Assembly (NCBI RefSeq): GCF_003990975.1 | Contig: NZ_RZJR01000006.1 | Coordinates: 1 to 64,000, forward strand | DNA from: Cohnella sp. AR92 | Lineage (GTDB): Bacteria > Bacillota > Bacilli > Paenibacillales > Paenibacillaceae | Length of the DNA: 64,000 bases | Reading direction: 5' to 3' | Shown here: positions 8,067 through 16,909 of the stretch, piece after piece | Layout: the number at the start of each line of letters is the position of its first letter | How positions within the stretch are numbered: the first letter of the stretch is position 1 | Notes under the pieces: generated by a model | What the model saw: only the letters and a program-made list of their open reading frames with translations | Databases searched by the model: none | Told to the model about the DNA's origin: nothing | Program-made: the position numbers and the translations under genes

Positions 8067-8297
8067 TCAGGATTCGTCTTGGGCAAATTCCGTCTCGTCG
8101 GCAATCTCTTCTTCAAATCCTTGAACCGCTTGGCGCCGGCGGGCGTTTTTCCTCTCCAGCTGAGAAGTTTCTTCCCCGGAGATCTCGTCTGCGTGCTCGT
8201 CCAGGTAGTCTTCCGTTTCTTGAATGTTGCCTACCGTATTCGATTTGGCATTCTGGATTCTCTGCGCGTTGTTCGAACGGTCGTCCGGTTTGCTCAT
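8067..8297 (-). CDS. tlp: Small acid-soluble spore protein Tlp
   Basis: Tlp is a minor thioredoxin-like SASP made in the forespore. The 76-residue acidic, Gln/Asn-rich protein begins MSKPDDRSNNAQRIQ and contains the family pattern NTVGNIQETEDYL and a charged helix LERKNARRRQAVQGFEEEI. The ATG at 8297 follows a perfect AGGAGGG. I could not identify a clear sigma-G promoter. Its presence indicates a spore-forming host. It is convergent with metH. Confidence 0.9.
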   Translation of the reverse strand: MSKPDDRSNNAQRIQNAKSNTVGNIQETEDYLDEHADEISGEETSQLERKNARRRQAVQGFEEEIADETEFAQDES

Positions 8298-8457
8298 TCG
8301 TAACCCTCCTGATTATCGTTGTCGTTTCCATGGAGAACGCTTCTGCCGCGTTCCGCCTCATAGGGTGGCAGTTCCAGTCGGTTTCTATCCCTCGCGTAAA
8401 GCTCTTTTCTCCGATCGTTTGACTTGCCGTATGGTATAGAAAGGGGAGGATCCGTGT

Positions 8458-9438
8458 TTGGATACGGGATCGCACTTGCTGTTTGGCTTGTCGCTCGCGG
8501 GGTTGGCCCACCTAAGCCCCGCCGTTCAAGGGGACCCGGCGTTGTCCGGGGCAATCGTCTGCGCGACGATGATCGGCTCGCACGCGCCGGACTTCGATAT
8601 GGTCTACCGGCTTCGCGGCATGGATGAATACCTCAAGCATCACCGAGGCTGGAGCCATTCGCTTCCCGCGCTCGCCATATGGCCGATGGCGGTGGGGCTC
8701 TTGACGGCTTGGGGCTGGGGGCAATGGACTCATCTGGCGCCGATCCTGCTATGGTCGTTTATCTCGGTCGTCATCCACGTCCTGCTCGATTGGACGAACG
8801 CCTACGGGGTCCGATGCCTGCTCCCGTTCCGAGGCGAGTGGATGCACCTCGATTCGCTGTGCTTGACGGATCCTTTCCTGCTAGTCGTTCATCTTGGCGC
8901 GACGTCCGTTTGGTTAACGGGCATTCTCTGGAACTCCGATCCCGGAATCCTCTTCGCGCTTGCCTGGGGCACGACCGCGTTGTATGCGATATGGCGAGTG
9001 ATTCATCATGACCGGATCGTCTTTAGGGTGAAGCGCCGATTCCCGGAATGGCAAGCCGTTCATGTCCTTCCGGACCTGAGGTGGTTCCGCTGGCATTATA
9101 TCGTTCAGACCGGAACCGATTTTCACATGGGCGTCATCAAGGGCCGCCGAATCGAACCGTCGGAAGATTTGCCCGCCGGGATCGATCATTCCCACGATTG
9201 CGTCAAAGCTTCCATGGCGGTTAAGGTCGTGCAAGCGCTGCTCAGCTTCGCCAAACGAGCGTACGTGAAGTGGCAGCGGCAGCCCGAAGGGGGCTATCTG
9301 GTGACTTGGACGGATCTCCGCTTCTGGAGGGAGCGGGATTGGCCGTTACGCGCGGAGGTTCGCATGGATGAGCAGCTGAACGTCATCGAACAGAAGCTGG
9401 GCTGGCATAAGAAAGCGTGGGAACCGCCTTACGTATGA
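8458..9438 (+). CDS. YfhP-type membrane-bound metal-dependent hydrolase
   Basis: The 326-residue protein begins MDTGSHLLFGLSLAGL, the start of the YfhP/DUF457 family (membrane-associated metal-dependent hydrolases). Metal-binding candidates are the His in GSHAPDFDMVY, HHRGWSHSLP and HVLLDWTNAYG. Several membrane segments follow (LPALAIWPMAVGLLTAWGW, ILLWSFISVVIHVLL, FLLVVHLGATSVWLTGIL, ILFALAWGTTALYAIW), with a soluble C-terminal domain from about residue 185. TTG at 8458 is the start, with GGGGAGG 10 nt upstream. In Bacillus YfhP is linked to control of the yfhQ/mutY region; whether that role is shared here is unknown. Confidence 0.85.
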   Translation: MDTGSHLLFGLSLAGLAHLSPAVQGDPALSGAIVCATMIGSHAPDFDMVYRLRGMDEYLKHHRGWSHSLPALAIWPMAVGLLTAWGWGQWTHLAPILLWSFISVVIHVLLDWTNAYGVRCLLPFRGEWMHLDSLCLTDPFLLVVHLGATSVWLTGILWNSDPGILFALAWGTTALYAIWRVIHHDRIVFRVKRRFPEWQAVHVLPDLRWFRWHYIVQTGTDFHMGVIKGRRIEPSEDLPAGIDHSHDCVKASMAVKVVQALLSFAKRAYVKWQRQPEGGYLVTWTDLRFWRERDWPLRAEVRMDEQLNVIEQKLGWHKKAWEPPYV

Positions 9439-9450
9439 TCGAACGGAACG

Positions 9451-9498
9451 AGCCGCGAATTCTCCTCCGGCGGGGGGAGAGACGCGGCTTTACCTTTT
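9451..9498 (+). terminator. Probable terminator after the yfhP-like gene
   Basis: AGCCGCG (9451-9457) pairs with CGCGGCT (9483-9489), with inner CTCC/GGAG pairing, and is followed by TTACCTTTT. The stem is imperfect. Confidence 0.55.
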
Positions 9499-9589
9499 CC
9501 CGGGAAAGCGCAGGGATCGACAGTTCTGTCGAGCGGATCGGAAAAAGCTCGGCGGCAGACGAAATCCATCCGCTCGGCGCTTCTCGGGC

Positions 9590-9618
9590 TAGTCAATCGA
9601 ACAGATATTCGCTAAACT
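9590..9618 (+). promoter_or_regulatory. Putative mrfA promoter with a LexA-like box
   Basis: TAAACT (9613-9618) is a plausible -10 element, and TAGTCA (9590-9595) a weak -35 at 17 bp. Between them, 9598-9611 reads CGAACAGATATTCG, matching the LexA consensus CGAAC-N4-GTTCG at nine of ten fixed bases. The arrangement copies that of the yneA promoter. Control by LexA is inferred. Confidence 0.5.
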
Positions 9619-9647
9619 GAGAGATATGTTAAGAGGAGACATGGCCC

Positions 9648-11897
9648 ATGATCACGAAGAAAACGTTGCCTGAGATGATCGCGGAGCTCAGGACCAATGA
9701 GAATATAGCCTATTGGCACGAGATGGAACCGCAGGAGGCGCGAACTCGGCCTTTTCCCGAAGACGTCGATCCGCGAATCCGTTCCGCGCTCCAGAGACGC
9801 GGCATCGCGGAGCTTTACACCCACCAGGAGTCCGCTTACCGAATGGCCGCGCGCGGCGAGAATATCGTCGCGGTAACGCCGACCGCCTCCGGCAAGACGC
9901 TTTGCTACAATCTGCCCGTCCTGCAGGCGATCGCCAAGGACGACACGAGCAGGGCGCTTTACTTGTTCCCGACCAAGGCGCTGGCGCAGGACCAGATGAG
10001 CGAGCTGAACGAGATCATTCAGGAGATGGGGATCGACATCAAGAGCTATACCTACGACGGCGACACGTCGCCGGCGATCCGCCAGCTCGTCCGCAAAGCC
10101 GGGCATATCGTCATCACCAATCCCGACATGCTGCATTCCGCCATCCTGCCTCATCATACGAAGTGGGTCAGCCTATTCGAGAATTTGAAGTATATCGTCA
10201 TCGACGAGCTGCATACCTATCGCGGCGTATTCGGCAGCCATGTCGCCAACGTCATTCGCCGGCTCAAGCGGATTTGCCGCTTCTACGGCAGCAACCCCGT
10301 CTTTATCTGCACGTCCGCGACGATCGCGAATCCGAAGGAGCTGGCGGAACAGCTGACCGGCAGCCCGATGCGTCTCGTCGACGATAACGGCGCGCCGCGC
10401 GGGCGGAAGCACTTCGTCTTCTATAACCCGCCGATCGTCAACGTTCCGTTGAACATCCGCAAGAGCTCGACGGTCGAAGTCAACCAGTTGGCCAAGCAGT
10501 TCCTCAAGAACAAGATCCAGACGATCGTTTTTGCCCGAAGCCGGGTTCGGGTCGAGATTATTCTCAGCCATATTCAAGAGCTGGTGAAGAACGAGCTTGG
10601 TCCGAAGTCCATTCGCGGCTATCGCGGAGGCTATCTGCCCAAGCAGCGCAGAGAGATCGAGAAGGGGCTGAGGGACGGCGATATTCTTGGCGTCGTCAGC
10701 ACGAACGCGCTGGAGCTCGGCGTAGACATCGGCCAATTGCAGGTGTGCGTGATGACCGGATATCCGGGAAGCATCGCCAGCACGTGGCAGCAAGCGGGCC
10801 GGGCCGGCCGGAGGCATGGAGAAGCTCTGATCGTCATGGTGGCGAGCTCCACGCCGATCGATCAATATATCGTCCAGAACCCCGATTATTTCTTCGAACG
10901 GTCGCCGGAGCAGGCGCGAATCAACCCGGAGAACCTGATCATTCTGGTCGACCACTTAAGATGCGCCTCCTACGAACTTCCTTTCAAGGTTGATGAAGAG
11001 TTCGGTCCGCTCGACGTGACGGACATTCTGGAATACCTGCAGGAAGAGAGAGTGCTGCATCGCAACGGAGATACGTTCTATTGGGCCGCCCAGTCGTTCC
11101 CGGCCAGCGAGATCAGTCTCCGTTCGGCTTCGCAGGAGAACGTCGTCATCGTCGACCAATCGAACGTCGCCGCCGTCAAGATCATCGGGGAGATGGACCG
11201 GTTCAGCGCGATGACGCTCTTGCACGACGAAGCGATCTACTTGCATCAGGGCGTGCAGTACCAGGTCGAGAAGCTGGATTGGGAGAACAAGAAAGCGTAC
11301 GTGCGCGAGGTCGACGTCGAATATTACACCGACGCGAACCTGGCGGTGAACCTGAAGGTGCTCGAGATCGACCGGACCCGGGATCGCGGCCATGCGGCCG
11401 TTCACTTCGGCGAGGTCTCGGTCAACATGATTCCGACGATCTTCAAGAAGATCAAGATGACCACGTTCGAGAACATCGGCTCGGGGCCGATTCATCTGCC
11501 GGAAGAGGAGCTGCATACGAGCGCCGCCTGGCTGGAGCTGAAGGAGGTCGATCCGGAACTCGGAACGAAGGCGTTGGAACAACTCCTTCTCGGGATCGCG
11601 AACGTCCTGCAGCACATCGTTCCCGTCATGGTCATGTGCGACCGCAGCGACGTGCATGTGACCCCGCAGATCAAAGCGGCCCATACCGGACTGCCGACCG
11701 TCTTTATACACGACCATTATCCGGGCGGAATCGGCTTGGCGGAGGACGTGTACAAGCGGTTCGACGAAGTGAAGGAAGCGGCGGCGAACCTGATTCGCCG
11801 ATGCCCTTGCAAGGACGGTTGTCCGTCTTGCATCGGCAACGAATTCGAGAGCTTGGATGCGAAGAGCAAAAGCATCCAGCTCCTGTCGTCCATGTGA
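9648..11897 (+). CDS. mrfA: DEAD/DEAH-box helicase MrfA (YprA)
   Basis: MrfA works with the exonuclease MrfB in a UvrABC-independent excision pathway for mitomycin C damage in Bacillus. The 749-residue SF2 helicase has Walker A TPTASGKT (about 77-84), motif II DELH (186-189), motif III TSATIANP and motif VI QQAGRAGRR, followed by the YprA C-terminal region with a four-cysteine cluster CPCKDGCPSC (Cys719, 721, 725, 728). ATG 9648 follows AGAGGAGAC. mrfB begins 32 bp downstream with its own Shine-Dalgarno, so the two form an operon. Confidence 0.93.
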   Translation: MITKKTLPEMIAELRTNENIAYWHEMEPQEARTRPFPEDVDPRIRSALQRRGIAELYTHQESAYRMAARGENIVAVTPTASGKTLCYNLPVLQAIAKDDTSRALYLFPTKALAQDQMSELNEIIQEMGIDIKSYTYDGDTSPAIRQLVRKAGHIVITNPDMLHSAILPHHTKWVSLFENLKYIVIDELHTYRGVFGSHVANVIRRLKRICRFYGSNPVFICTSATIANPKELAEQLTGSPMRLVDDNGAPRGRKHFVFYNPPIVNVPLNIRKSSTVEVNQLAKQFLKNKIQTIVFARSRVRVEIILSHIQELVKNELGPKSIRGYRGGYLPKQRREIEKGLRDGDILGVVSTNALELGVDIGQLQVCVMTGYPGSIASTWQQAGRAGRRHGEALIVMVASSTPIDQYIVQNPDYFFERSPEQARINPENLIILVDHLRCASYELPFKVDEEFGPLDVTDILEYLQEERVLHRNGDTFYWAAQSFPASEISLRSASQENVVIVDQSNVAAVKIIGEMDRFSAMTLLHDEAIYLHQGVQYQVEKLDWENKKAYVREVDVEYYTDANLAVNLKVLEIDRTRDRGHAAVHFGEVSVNMIPTIFKKIKMTTFENIGSGPIHLPEEELHTSAAWLELKEVDPELGTKALEQLLLGIANVLQHIVPVMVMCDRSDVHVTPQIKAAHTGLPTVFIHDHYPGGIGLAEDVYKRFDEVKEAAANLIRRCPCKDGCPSCIGNEFESLDAKSKSIQLLSSM

Positions 11898-11929
11898 AAG
11901 AAGCGGGATAACGGAGGGAGGAGAAGCGA

Positions 11930-13483
11930 GTGAGCAGCATTCGGGATAAGCTGAACCGGCTGAAGGGGACGAGCGGAAGGACGGAAACTTCGGCGCCTCC
12001 AAGCAATGGGGAGGCGGGAGGGAGCGGGCAGCCTTCGGCGGGCCAGGCTAAGGATCCGGCAGCGGAAGAACGGGAGGCTCAGGAATCGACCCGTCCAAGC
12101 TCGGGGCTGCCAGCGCCATCGGCTCCATCCGAACCGCCCGCTGCAATCGGTCGATCCACTCGATCCATTCGGGTGGACAATTCCCTGCATCCCGCATTCT
12201 TGAAGCTGGGGATATCCGAACAACGGAATGCATACGGGGAATTCCTCCTGCGCCGGATCGAATACCCGCTGGACCATCGGCACGGCCATTATGCGCTAGG
12301 GGAGCTGCTTCACTACGCGCCTTACTTGGAGCCGATAGCGAGAAGGCAGAATAAGGCGAGGCTCGGAGCCGGCGCCGCGGAGAAGGCCGCAGCGCTGAGC
12401 AAGAAGAAGCCGAGCGCCAAGGATTTGTACAGGCTGCCTCGACCGGAGACGGCCGAAGAAAGCGAGAATCCTAGCGCAACGGGAGCCCGCAGGCTGCTGT
12501 TCCTGGATACGGAAACCACGGGTCTTGGCGTCGGCGCCGGCAACGTGCCGTTCATGATCGGGTTCGCCTGCTACGAGGAAGAGCGAGGCTCCCTCTTCGT
12601 CGAACAGACCCTGATCCGGCACCCCGGCGAAGAGAAAGCCATGCTTCATTATCTGCTCGGCCGAATGGGCGGGAGAACCCACCTCGTTACGTTTAACGGG
12701 CGTACGTTCGACTGGCCCGTCCTGGTCAACCGGTTCATCCTGAACGGCTGGAGGCCGAGCGGGGCCGAGCCGTTCCATCTCGACTTCCTTCATCCGTCGC
12801 GGGCGCTGTGGCGGAATACGCTGGAGTCCTGCCGGCTCAGCCGAATCGAAGGCGATCGCCTCGGCATCCGGAGGCATGAGGACGTGCCGGGATCGCTGGC
12901 TCCGGAGCTGTATATGCGTTACCTGAACGACGGAGACGCTTCGCATCTGGAAGGCGTCTACCTTCACAACGAGCTTGACGTGCTGACGCTCGTGACGCTG
13001 TCGACGCACTTCGGGGCTCTGCTGGCTTCCGATCCCGAAGATGAGACGGCTCTTCCCGAAGCGGCGGAGGAGCTTTATCGCACGGCGGCATGGCTTGAGC
13101 TTCATGGGGAGCAAGGGAAGGCCGAGCGGCTGTTCGCCGAGCTGATCGGCCGATCCGACGCTTCGGCGGAGCGATGGCTGCTGCCGGCGGCCGACCGGTT
13201 CAAGAAGCAAGGCCGATACGAGCAGGCGGTCGAGCTCTGGGTGCGGGCGGCTCGCAAAGCCGAAACGGCCGCGTTCCCCGCCGTCGCCGCTCACGTCGAG
13301 CTGGCGATGCATTACGAGCACCGATGCCGCGATTATCGGCTTGCTCTCGAATACGCCGAGCGGGCGCTGGAGCTTATCCAGCGGCTTCCCGGCTCCGGCA
13401 GAGAGAGCCCGAAGCGCCGGGAAGAGCGGGAAGCGCTCTTGCATCGTCTGGAGCGGCTGCGGCGCAAGTCGCGAACGTTATAG
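11930..13483 (+). CDS. mrfB: Exonuclease MrfB (YprB), RNase H-like fold plus TPR-like tail
   Basis: YprB/MrfB is a DEDDh-type exonuclease partnering MrfA. The 517-residue protein has a low-complexity Pro/Ser/Ala linker (about 15-75), an RNase_H_2 domain with DTETTG (Asp193, Glu195), a second motif around TFNGRTFDWPVL and a third in HNELDVLTLV, then helical TPR-like repeats (YRTAAWLELHGEQGKAERLF, ALEYAERALELIQRL). GTG 11930 is preceded by GGAGGGAGGAG. The linker is longer and more Pro/Ser-rich than I recall for the Bacillus protein. Confidence 0.9.
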   Translation: MSSIRDKLNRLKGTSGRTETSAPPSNGEAGGSGQPSAGQAKDPAAEEREAQESTRPSSGLPAPSAPSEPPAAIGRSTRSIRVDNSLHPAFLKLGISEQRNAYGEFLLRRIEYPLDHRHGHYALGELLHYAPYLEPIARRQNKARLGAGAAEKAAALSKKKPSAKDLYRLPRPETAEESENPSATGARRLLFLDTETTGLGVGAGNVPFMIGFACYEEERGSLFVEQTLIRHPGEEKAMLHYLLGRMGGRTHLVTFNGRTFDWPVLVNRFILNGWRPSGAEPFHLDFLHPSRALWRNTLESCRLSRIEGDRLGIRRHEDVPGSLAPELYMRYLNDGDASHLEGVYLHNELDVLTLVTLSTHFGALLASDPEDETALPEAAEELYRTAAWLELHGEQGKAERLFAELIGRSDASAERWLLPAADRFKKQGRYEQAVELWVRAARKAETAAFPAVAAHVELAMHYEHRCRDYRLALEYAERALELIQRLPGSGRESPKRREEREALLHRLERLRRKSRTL

Positions 13484-13591
13484 GAATTAATGCCCTTAAA
13501 TGCTTGCCTTCCCCTTGGGATTTCGGTATTGTGGGAGACAGCGGCGCAACAAATGGCCTTAAATCGGCAACGCAGAAGGCGAGTGGAGCAC

Positions 13592-14440
13592 ATGTCCAAA
13601 CAAACGATTCCCCATCCGCCTCGGATGACGAAGCCAAGAGCATTGATGTTCGATCTGGACGGAACGCTATATCGGGGAGACGATCCGATTCCGGGAGCCG
13701 ATAGGCTGATCTCCGAACTGGAGGCGCTTGGCGTCCCCTGCTGGTATCTGACGAACAATTCCACGCGTACTCCGGCACAAGTGGCGGAGCATCTGCATAG
13801 AATGGGCATTCACGCGGAGGAAGCGAGAGTCGTTACCTCGGCGGCGGCGGCGGCCCATTACGCGAAGGAGCGCTTCGCGGGACGTTCGGTCTACGTGATC
13901 GGCGAACATGGCCTTCGCCACGCATTGACGGAATCGGGTTTTCGTCTGGCGGCAGAAGGAGAGGCGGATGTCGGTCTTGTCGTGCAAGGAATCGACCGTT
14001 CTTTAACCTTCGATAAGCTGACGGCAGCCGTACGATATCTTCTTGGCGGAGCCAAGTATATCCTGACGAATCCCGATCTTCAGCTACCGGTGGCGGACGG
14101 AATTCTGCCCGGAGCGGGAAGCATCTCCGCGATGCTGCAAGCGGCTACCTCGAAGAAGCCGATCCTCATCGGCAAGCCTTCGACGATTCTGACGCACTAT
14201 GCGTTGGAGAAGGCGGGCGTCGCCGCGGAGGAAGCGTGGGTTATCGGAGACAATCCCCTGACGGACATCGCGGCGGGCGAAGCGGCGGGCTGCAAGTCGC
14301 TGCTGGTGCTCACCGGCGTGTGCACGGAGGACGATTGGCGGGAGCGATGCGAGGCGGCCGGCGCGATGCCTGCAGCCGTTCTGCCCGGACCCCATGAATT
14401 ATTGGACTATATTCGTTCCATCATACAGACACCGAATTGA
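13592..14440 (+). CDS. HAD-IIA family phosphatase (YutF/NagD-like)
   Basis: The 282-residue protein has the HAD-IIA order: nucleophile motif FDLDGTLYRGD, motif II YLTNNSTRTP, a large C2-type cap with TNPDLQLP, then GKPS (motif III Lys) and VIGDNPLTDIAAG (motif IV). This is the YutF/NagD family of sugar-phosphate or nucleotide phosphatases; the substrate is not deducible. I use ATG 13592 (SKQTIPH), with only a weak GGAG before it; ATG 13625, nearer the catalytic motif, is an alternative. It sits 18 bp before the Fpg-like gene and may be cotranscribed with the repair genes. Confidence 0.87.
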   Translation: MSKQTIPHPPRMTKPRALMFDLDGTLYRGDDPIPGADRLISELEALGVPCWYLTNNSTRTPAQVAEHLHRMGIHAEEARVVTSAAAAAHYAKERFAGRSVYVIGEHGLRHALTESGFRLAAEGEADVGLVVQGIDRSLTFDKLTAAVRYLLGGAKYILTNPDLQLPVADGILPGAGSISAMLQAATSKKPILIGKPSTILTHYALEKAGVAAEEAWVIGDNPLTDIAAGEAAGCKSLLVLTGVCTEDDWRERCEAAGAMPAAVLPGPHELLDYIRSIIQTPN

Positions 14441-14458
14441 CGAAGGGATGACAACGAC

Positions 14459-15277
14459 ATGTCGGATTGGCCAGAGATCGAAACTTACCGGCGATTGCTC
14501 TCGCCGCTCGTCTGCGGCTTGACGATCGTGGATACAACCGTCCATCGGATCAAGTCGATCAACGAAACGGCGGAAGAGTTCCATGACGGGCTCGCCGGAC
14601 ATAAGATCCTCTTCGTGGAACGCAGGGGCAAGCACCTCATCTTCCATCTGGATGACGGCAACCGCCTGCTCGTCCAGCTGATGGCAGGCGATTGGATCTA
14701 TTACGGAGCCGAGGGAGAGACGAAGGATGACGATTACGCCATCATTCTCACGCTTGAAGACGGCAACCGGATCTTCTTTGGCGGCTTGCGCTACGGTTAC
14801 GTGCATCGCCTTACCGCGAAGAAGCTGATCGAGCTGATTCGCCCGCTCGGACCGGATCCGTTCGATCCGCGGCTGACCGCGGACAGCTTCGCGAAGCTGC
14901 TGGGCGGCAAGCGCGGCAAGCTGAAGACGGCGCTTACCGATCCGAAGTTCCTCTCCGGCATCGGCAGCGGCTATGCGGATGAGATCCTGTTCGAAGCGGA
15001 ACTGCATCCGGGCCTCCTTAATGCCAGTCTGAGCGAAGAGCAGAAGCGCAAGCTTTACGATTCGATGCGCAAGGTGCTGGAAGAAGCTGCCGAGAACGGC
15101 GGCACGGCGGAGCATCCTTTCTCGGCCGACAGCCCGGTCGTAGGCGGCTTCCGCGGCCGGTTCAAAGTATTCGAACGGGAAGGAGCCGACTGCCCTCGTT
15201 GCGGCGGCACGATCGCTCTGGAGACGGTAAGCTCGCGGAAGCAATATTACTGTCCGAATTGCCAGAAGGAAGCCTGA
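14459..15277 (+). CDS. Fpg/MutM-family protein lacking the catalytic N-terminal proline
   Basis: Fpg enzymes excise oxidised purines using Pro2 and Glu3 at a mature N-terminus reading PELPEVET. This 272-residue homologue starts MSDWPEIET, so Pro2 is Ser and Glu3 is Asp, while the rest of the fold is kept: the beta-sandwich Lys in RRGKHLIF, the helix-two-turn-helix GIGSGYADEILFEAELHP and a complete zinc finger (CPRCGG to CPNC, with Arg before YYCPNC). ATG 14459 has AAGGGATG 9 nt upstream and no in-frame alternative restores the proline. It may be a DNA-binding paralogue, or use different chemistry. nfo follows 3 bp downstream. Confidence 0.85.
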   Translation: MSDWPEIETYRRLLSPLVCGLTIVDTTVHRIKSINETAEEFHDGLAGHKILFVERRGKHLIFHLDDGNRLLVQLMAGDWIYYGAEGETKDDDYAIILTLEDGNRIFFGGLRYGYVHRLTAKKLIELIRPLGPDPFDPRLTADSFAKLLGGKRGKLKTALTDPKFLSGIGSGYADEILFEAELHPGLLNASLSEEQKRKLYDSMRKVLEEAAENGGTAEHPFSADSPVVGGFRGRFKVFEREGADCPRCGGTIALETVSSRKQYYCPNCQKEA

Positions 15278-15280
15278 TCG

Positions 15281-16117
15281 ATGAGGATCGGATGCCATTT
15301 GAGCACGAGAAGAGGGTACAAGGAGACGGCTAGGACCGCGGTTAAGCTTGGTGGGAACGCGTTTCAATATTTTCCCAAGAATCCCCGAAGCCTTCAGCTC
15401 AAATCGTTCGATCGCGCGGAAGCGCAGCGCTGCGCCGTTTGGTGCCGCGAGAACGGAGTCGTATCGGTAGCGCACGGGCCCTATCCGGTGAATCCGGCCG
15501 CCGAAGGCGAGACGGCGGAGCAGATGGCGGCCTGCACGCTGAACGACCTCGATATCGCGGAAGCCTGCGGTTCTTTGGGCGTTGTCGTCCATTACGGCGT
15601 TTCTCGCGCTTCCGACCCGTTACAGGGCTACCGAAATGTTATACAATATATGAATAGCGTGCTATCCCGTTGGCAAGGCAAAGCCCTGATCCTGCTGGAG
15701 AATCAAGCGGGGGACCACGGGCCGATGGGGACGACTCTGGAAGAGCTCGTTACGGTGCGATCGTTATGCGACAGGCCCGAGGGGATCGCCTTCTGCCTCG
15801 ATACGTGCCATTGGTTCGCGAGCGGGCAATGGGATGGAACGAATTGGGAACGCTTGCGCGATCGAGGGCATGAGCTGGGCTTCTGGAATTCGCTGGCGGC
15901 CGTTCACCTGAACGATTCGCGCTATCCTTCCGGAAGCCGCCGCGACCGCCATGCCCGGGTCGGAGAAGGACACATCGGCGAAGCGCGATTCCGCGAGCTT
16001 CTGGCTTCGGATGAGCTGAACGGAATTCCCCTGCTCCTGGAGACGCCCGCAGGGCCGGACGGCACGCACGCGGCCGAGATGGAGCGGGTCAAGCAGTTAA
16101 GCCATTCGGAGGTGTAG
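15281..16117 (+). CDS. nfo: Endonuclease IV-type AP endonuclease (TIM barrel)
   Basis: Endonuclease IV cleaves abasic sites 5' to the lesion, using three metal ions in a TIM barrel. The 278-residue protein begins MRIGCHLSTRRGYKETA and shows the metal-ligand motifs of the AP2Ec family: AHGPYPVNPA, VVHYGVS, LLENQAG, FCLDTCHWFASG, VHLNDSRY, DRHARVGEGHIG and LLLETP. ATG 15281 is 3 bp past the stop of the Fpg-like gene, so the two are very likely cotranscribed and act in base excision repair. Confidence 0.93.
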   Translation: MRIGCHLSTRRGYKETARTAVKLGGNAFQYFPKNPRSLQLKSFDRAEAQRCAVWCRENGVVSVAHGPYPVNPAAEGETAEQMAACTLNDLDIAEACGSLGVVVHYGVSRASDPLQGYRNVIQYMNSVLSRWQGKALILLENQAGDHGPMGTTLEELVTVRSLCDRPEGIAFCLDTCHWFASGQWDGTNWERLRDRGHELGFWNSLAAVHLNDSRYPSGSRRDRHARVGEGHIGEARFRELLASDELNGIPLLLETPAGPDGTHAAEMERVKQLSHSEV

Positions 16118-16122
16118 AGCGA

Positions 16123-16473
16123 ATGATCAACGTATTTCTGGATGATATGCGCCGTTGTCCGGCCGGATTCGTGCTCGCCAGGAACGCGGAGGAATGCTTG
16201 CTTCTCATGAGCACGGAAGACGTGAACATCCTGTCGCTCGACTTCGAGCTCGGGATCGGCGAACCGAACGGGCTGTTTGTCGTTCATGGAATCATCGCGG
16301 GTGCGTTCTATCCTCGCGAAGTGTTCGTCCATTCTTCCAGCATGATGGGCAGGGCCCAGATGACCAAAGCGCTGCGGGAAGCGAATCCGTCCGGGGTGCT
16401 GATTCATGACGGTCCGATGTCGATCGATCGTCTGAACGAAGTGGCGGCCGCCGCCCAAGCCGAAGGAGTCTAG
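16123..16473 (+). CDS. cREC: cyclic-phosphate processing receiver-domain protein
   Basis: The 116-residue protein is a stand-alone degenerate receiver domain of the cREC family: LDDMRRCPAGF at the N-terminus, LSLDFELGIG in the middle and VHSSSMMGRAQM near the end. The family has been predicted, not shown, to process cyclic phosphate ends. ATG 16123 follows GGAGGTG, 5 bp after nfo. Position within a repair-gene run suggests a nucleic-acid end-processing role, which is inference. Confidence 0.75.
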   Translation: MINVFLDDMRRCPAGFVLARNAEECLLLMSTEDVNILSLDFELGIGEPNGLFVVHGIIAGAFYPREVFVHSSSMMGRAQMTKALREANPSGVLIHDGPMSIDRLNEVAAAAQAEGV

Positions 16474-16475
16474 CC

Positions 16476-16793
16476 ATGAGAGAATGGGAAGACGGCAGCT
16501 GGAAGCGGGAGCTTGCGGAGCTTCCGGAGGGGAGCTTGCTCTACGTCCATACCCCTCTTTGCGGCACCTGCGCTCTCGCCCGCCGAATGCTCGGAGTCAT
16601 CGAAGCGATGATGCCCGAGCTTGACATTCAAGCTGCCAATCTGAACGTAATGCCGGGACTGGCGGAGCAGCTCAAGATCGAAAGCGTTCCCTGTTTGTCC
16701 ATCCTGGACAAGTCCGGCGAGTGGAGGAACGTCTACCGGTTCGGCTCCGTCGTCGAGCTGTCGGACACGATACGCAAGTCTCAAGAAGGATAG
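16476..16793 (+). CDS. Thioredoxin-family protein (YtpP-like)
   Basis: The 105-residue protein has a thioredoxin fold with active site CGTC in TPLCGTCALARRM and the cis-proline segment IESVPCLSI. It has no signal peptide, so it is cytoplasmic. The dipeptide between the cysteines (GT instead of GP) and overall length fit the YtpP group of thioredoxin-like proteins. ATG 16476 has AAGGAG 7 nt upstream and lies 2 bp after the cREC gene, so it belongs to the same operon. Confidence 0.88.
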   Translation: MREWEDGSWKRELAELPEGSLLYVHTPLCGTCALARRMLGVIEAMMPELDIQAANLNVMPGLAEQLKIESVPCLSILDKSGEWRNVYRFGSVVELSDTIRKSQEG

Positions 16794-16909
16794 CAGGTCG
16801 GAACGGGCAGGAAGCAAGCAAGGATAGGATAGCAGAGCTTCGCCCCTTCGCTTGATGACGGGACGAGAAATCCCGACCGACCGGAGGCCGACAGAGGGGA
16901 GAGAAGCGC

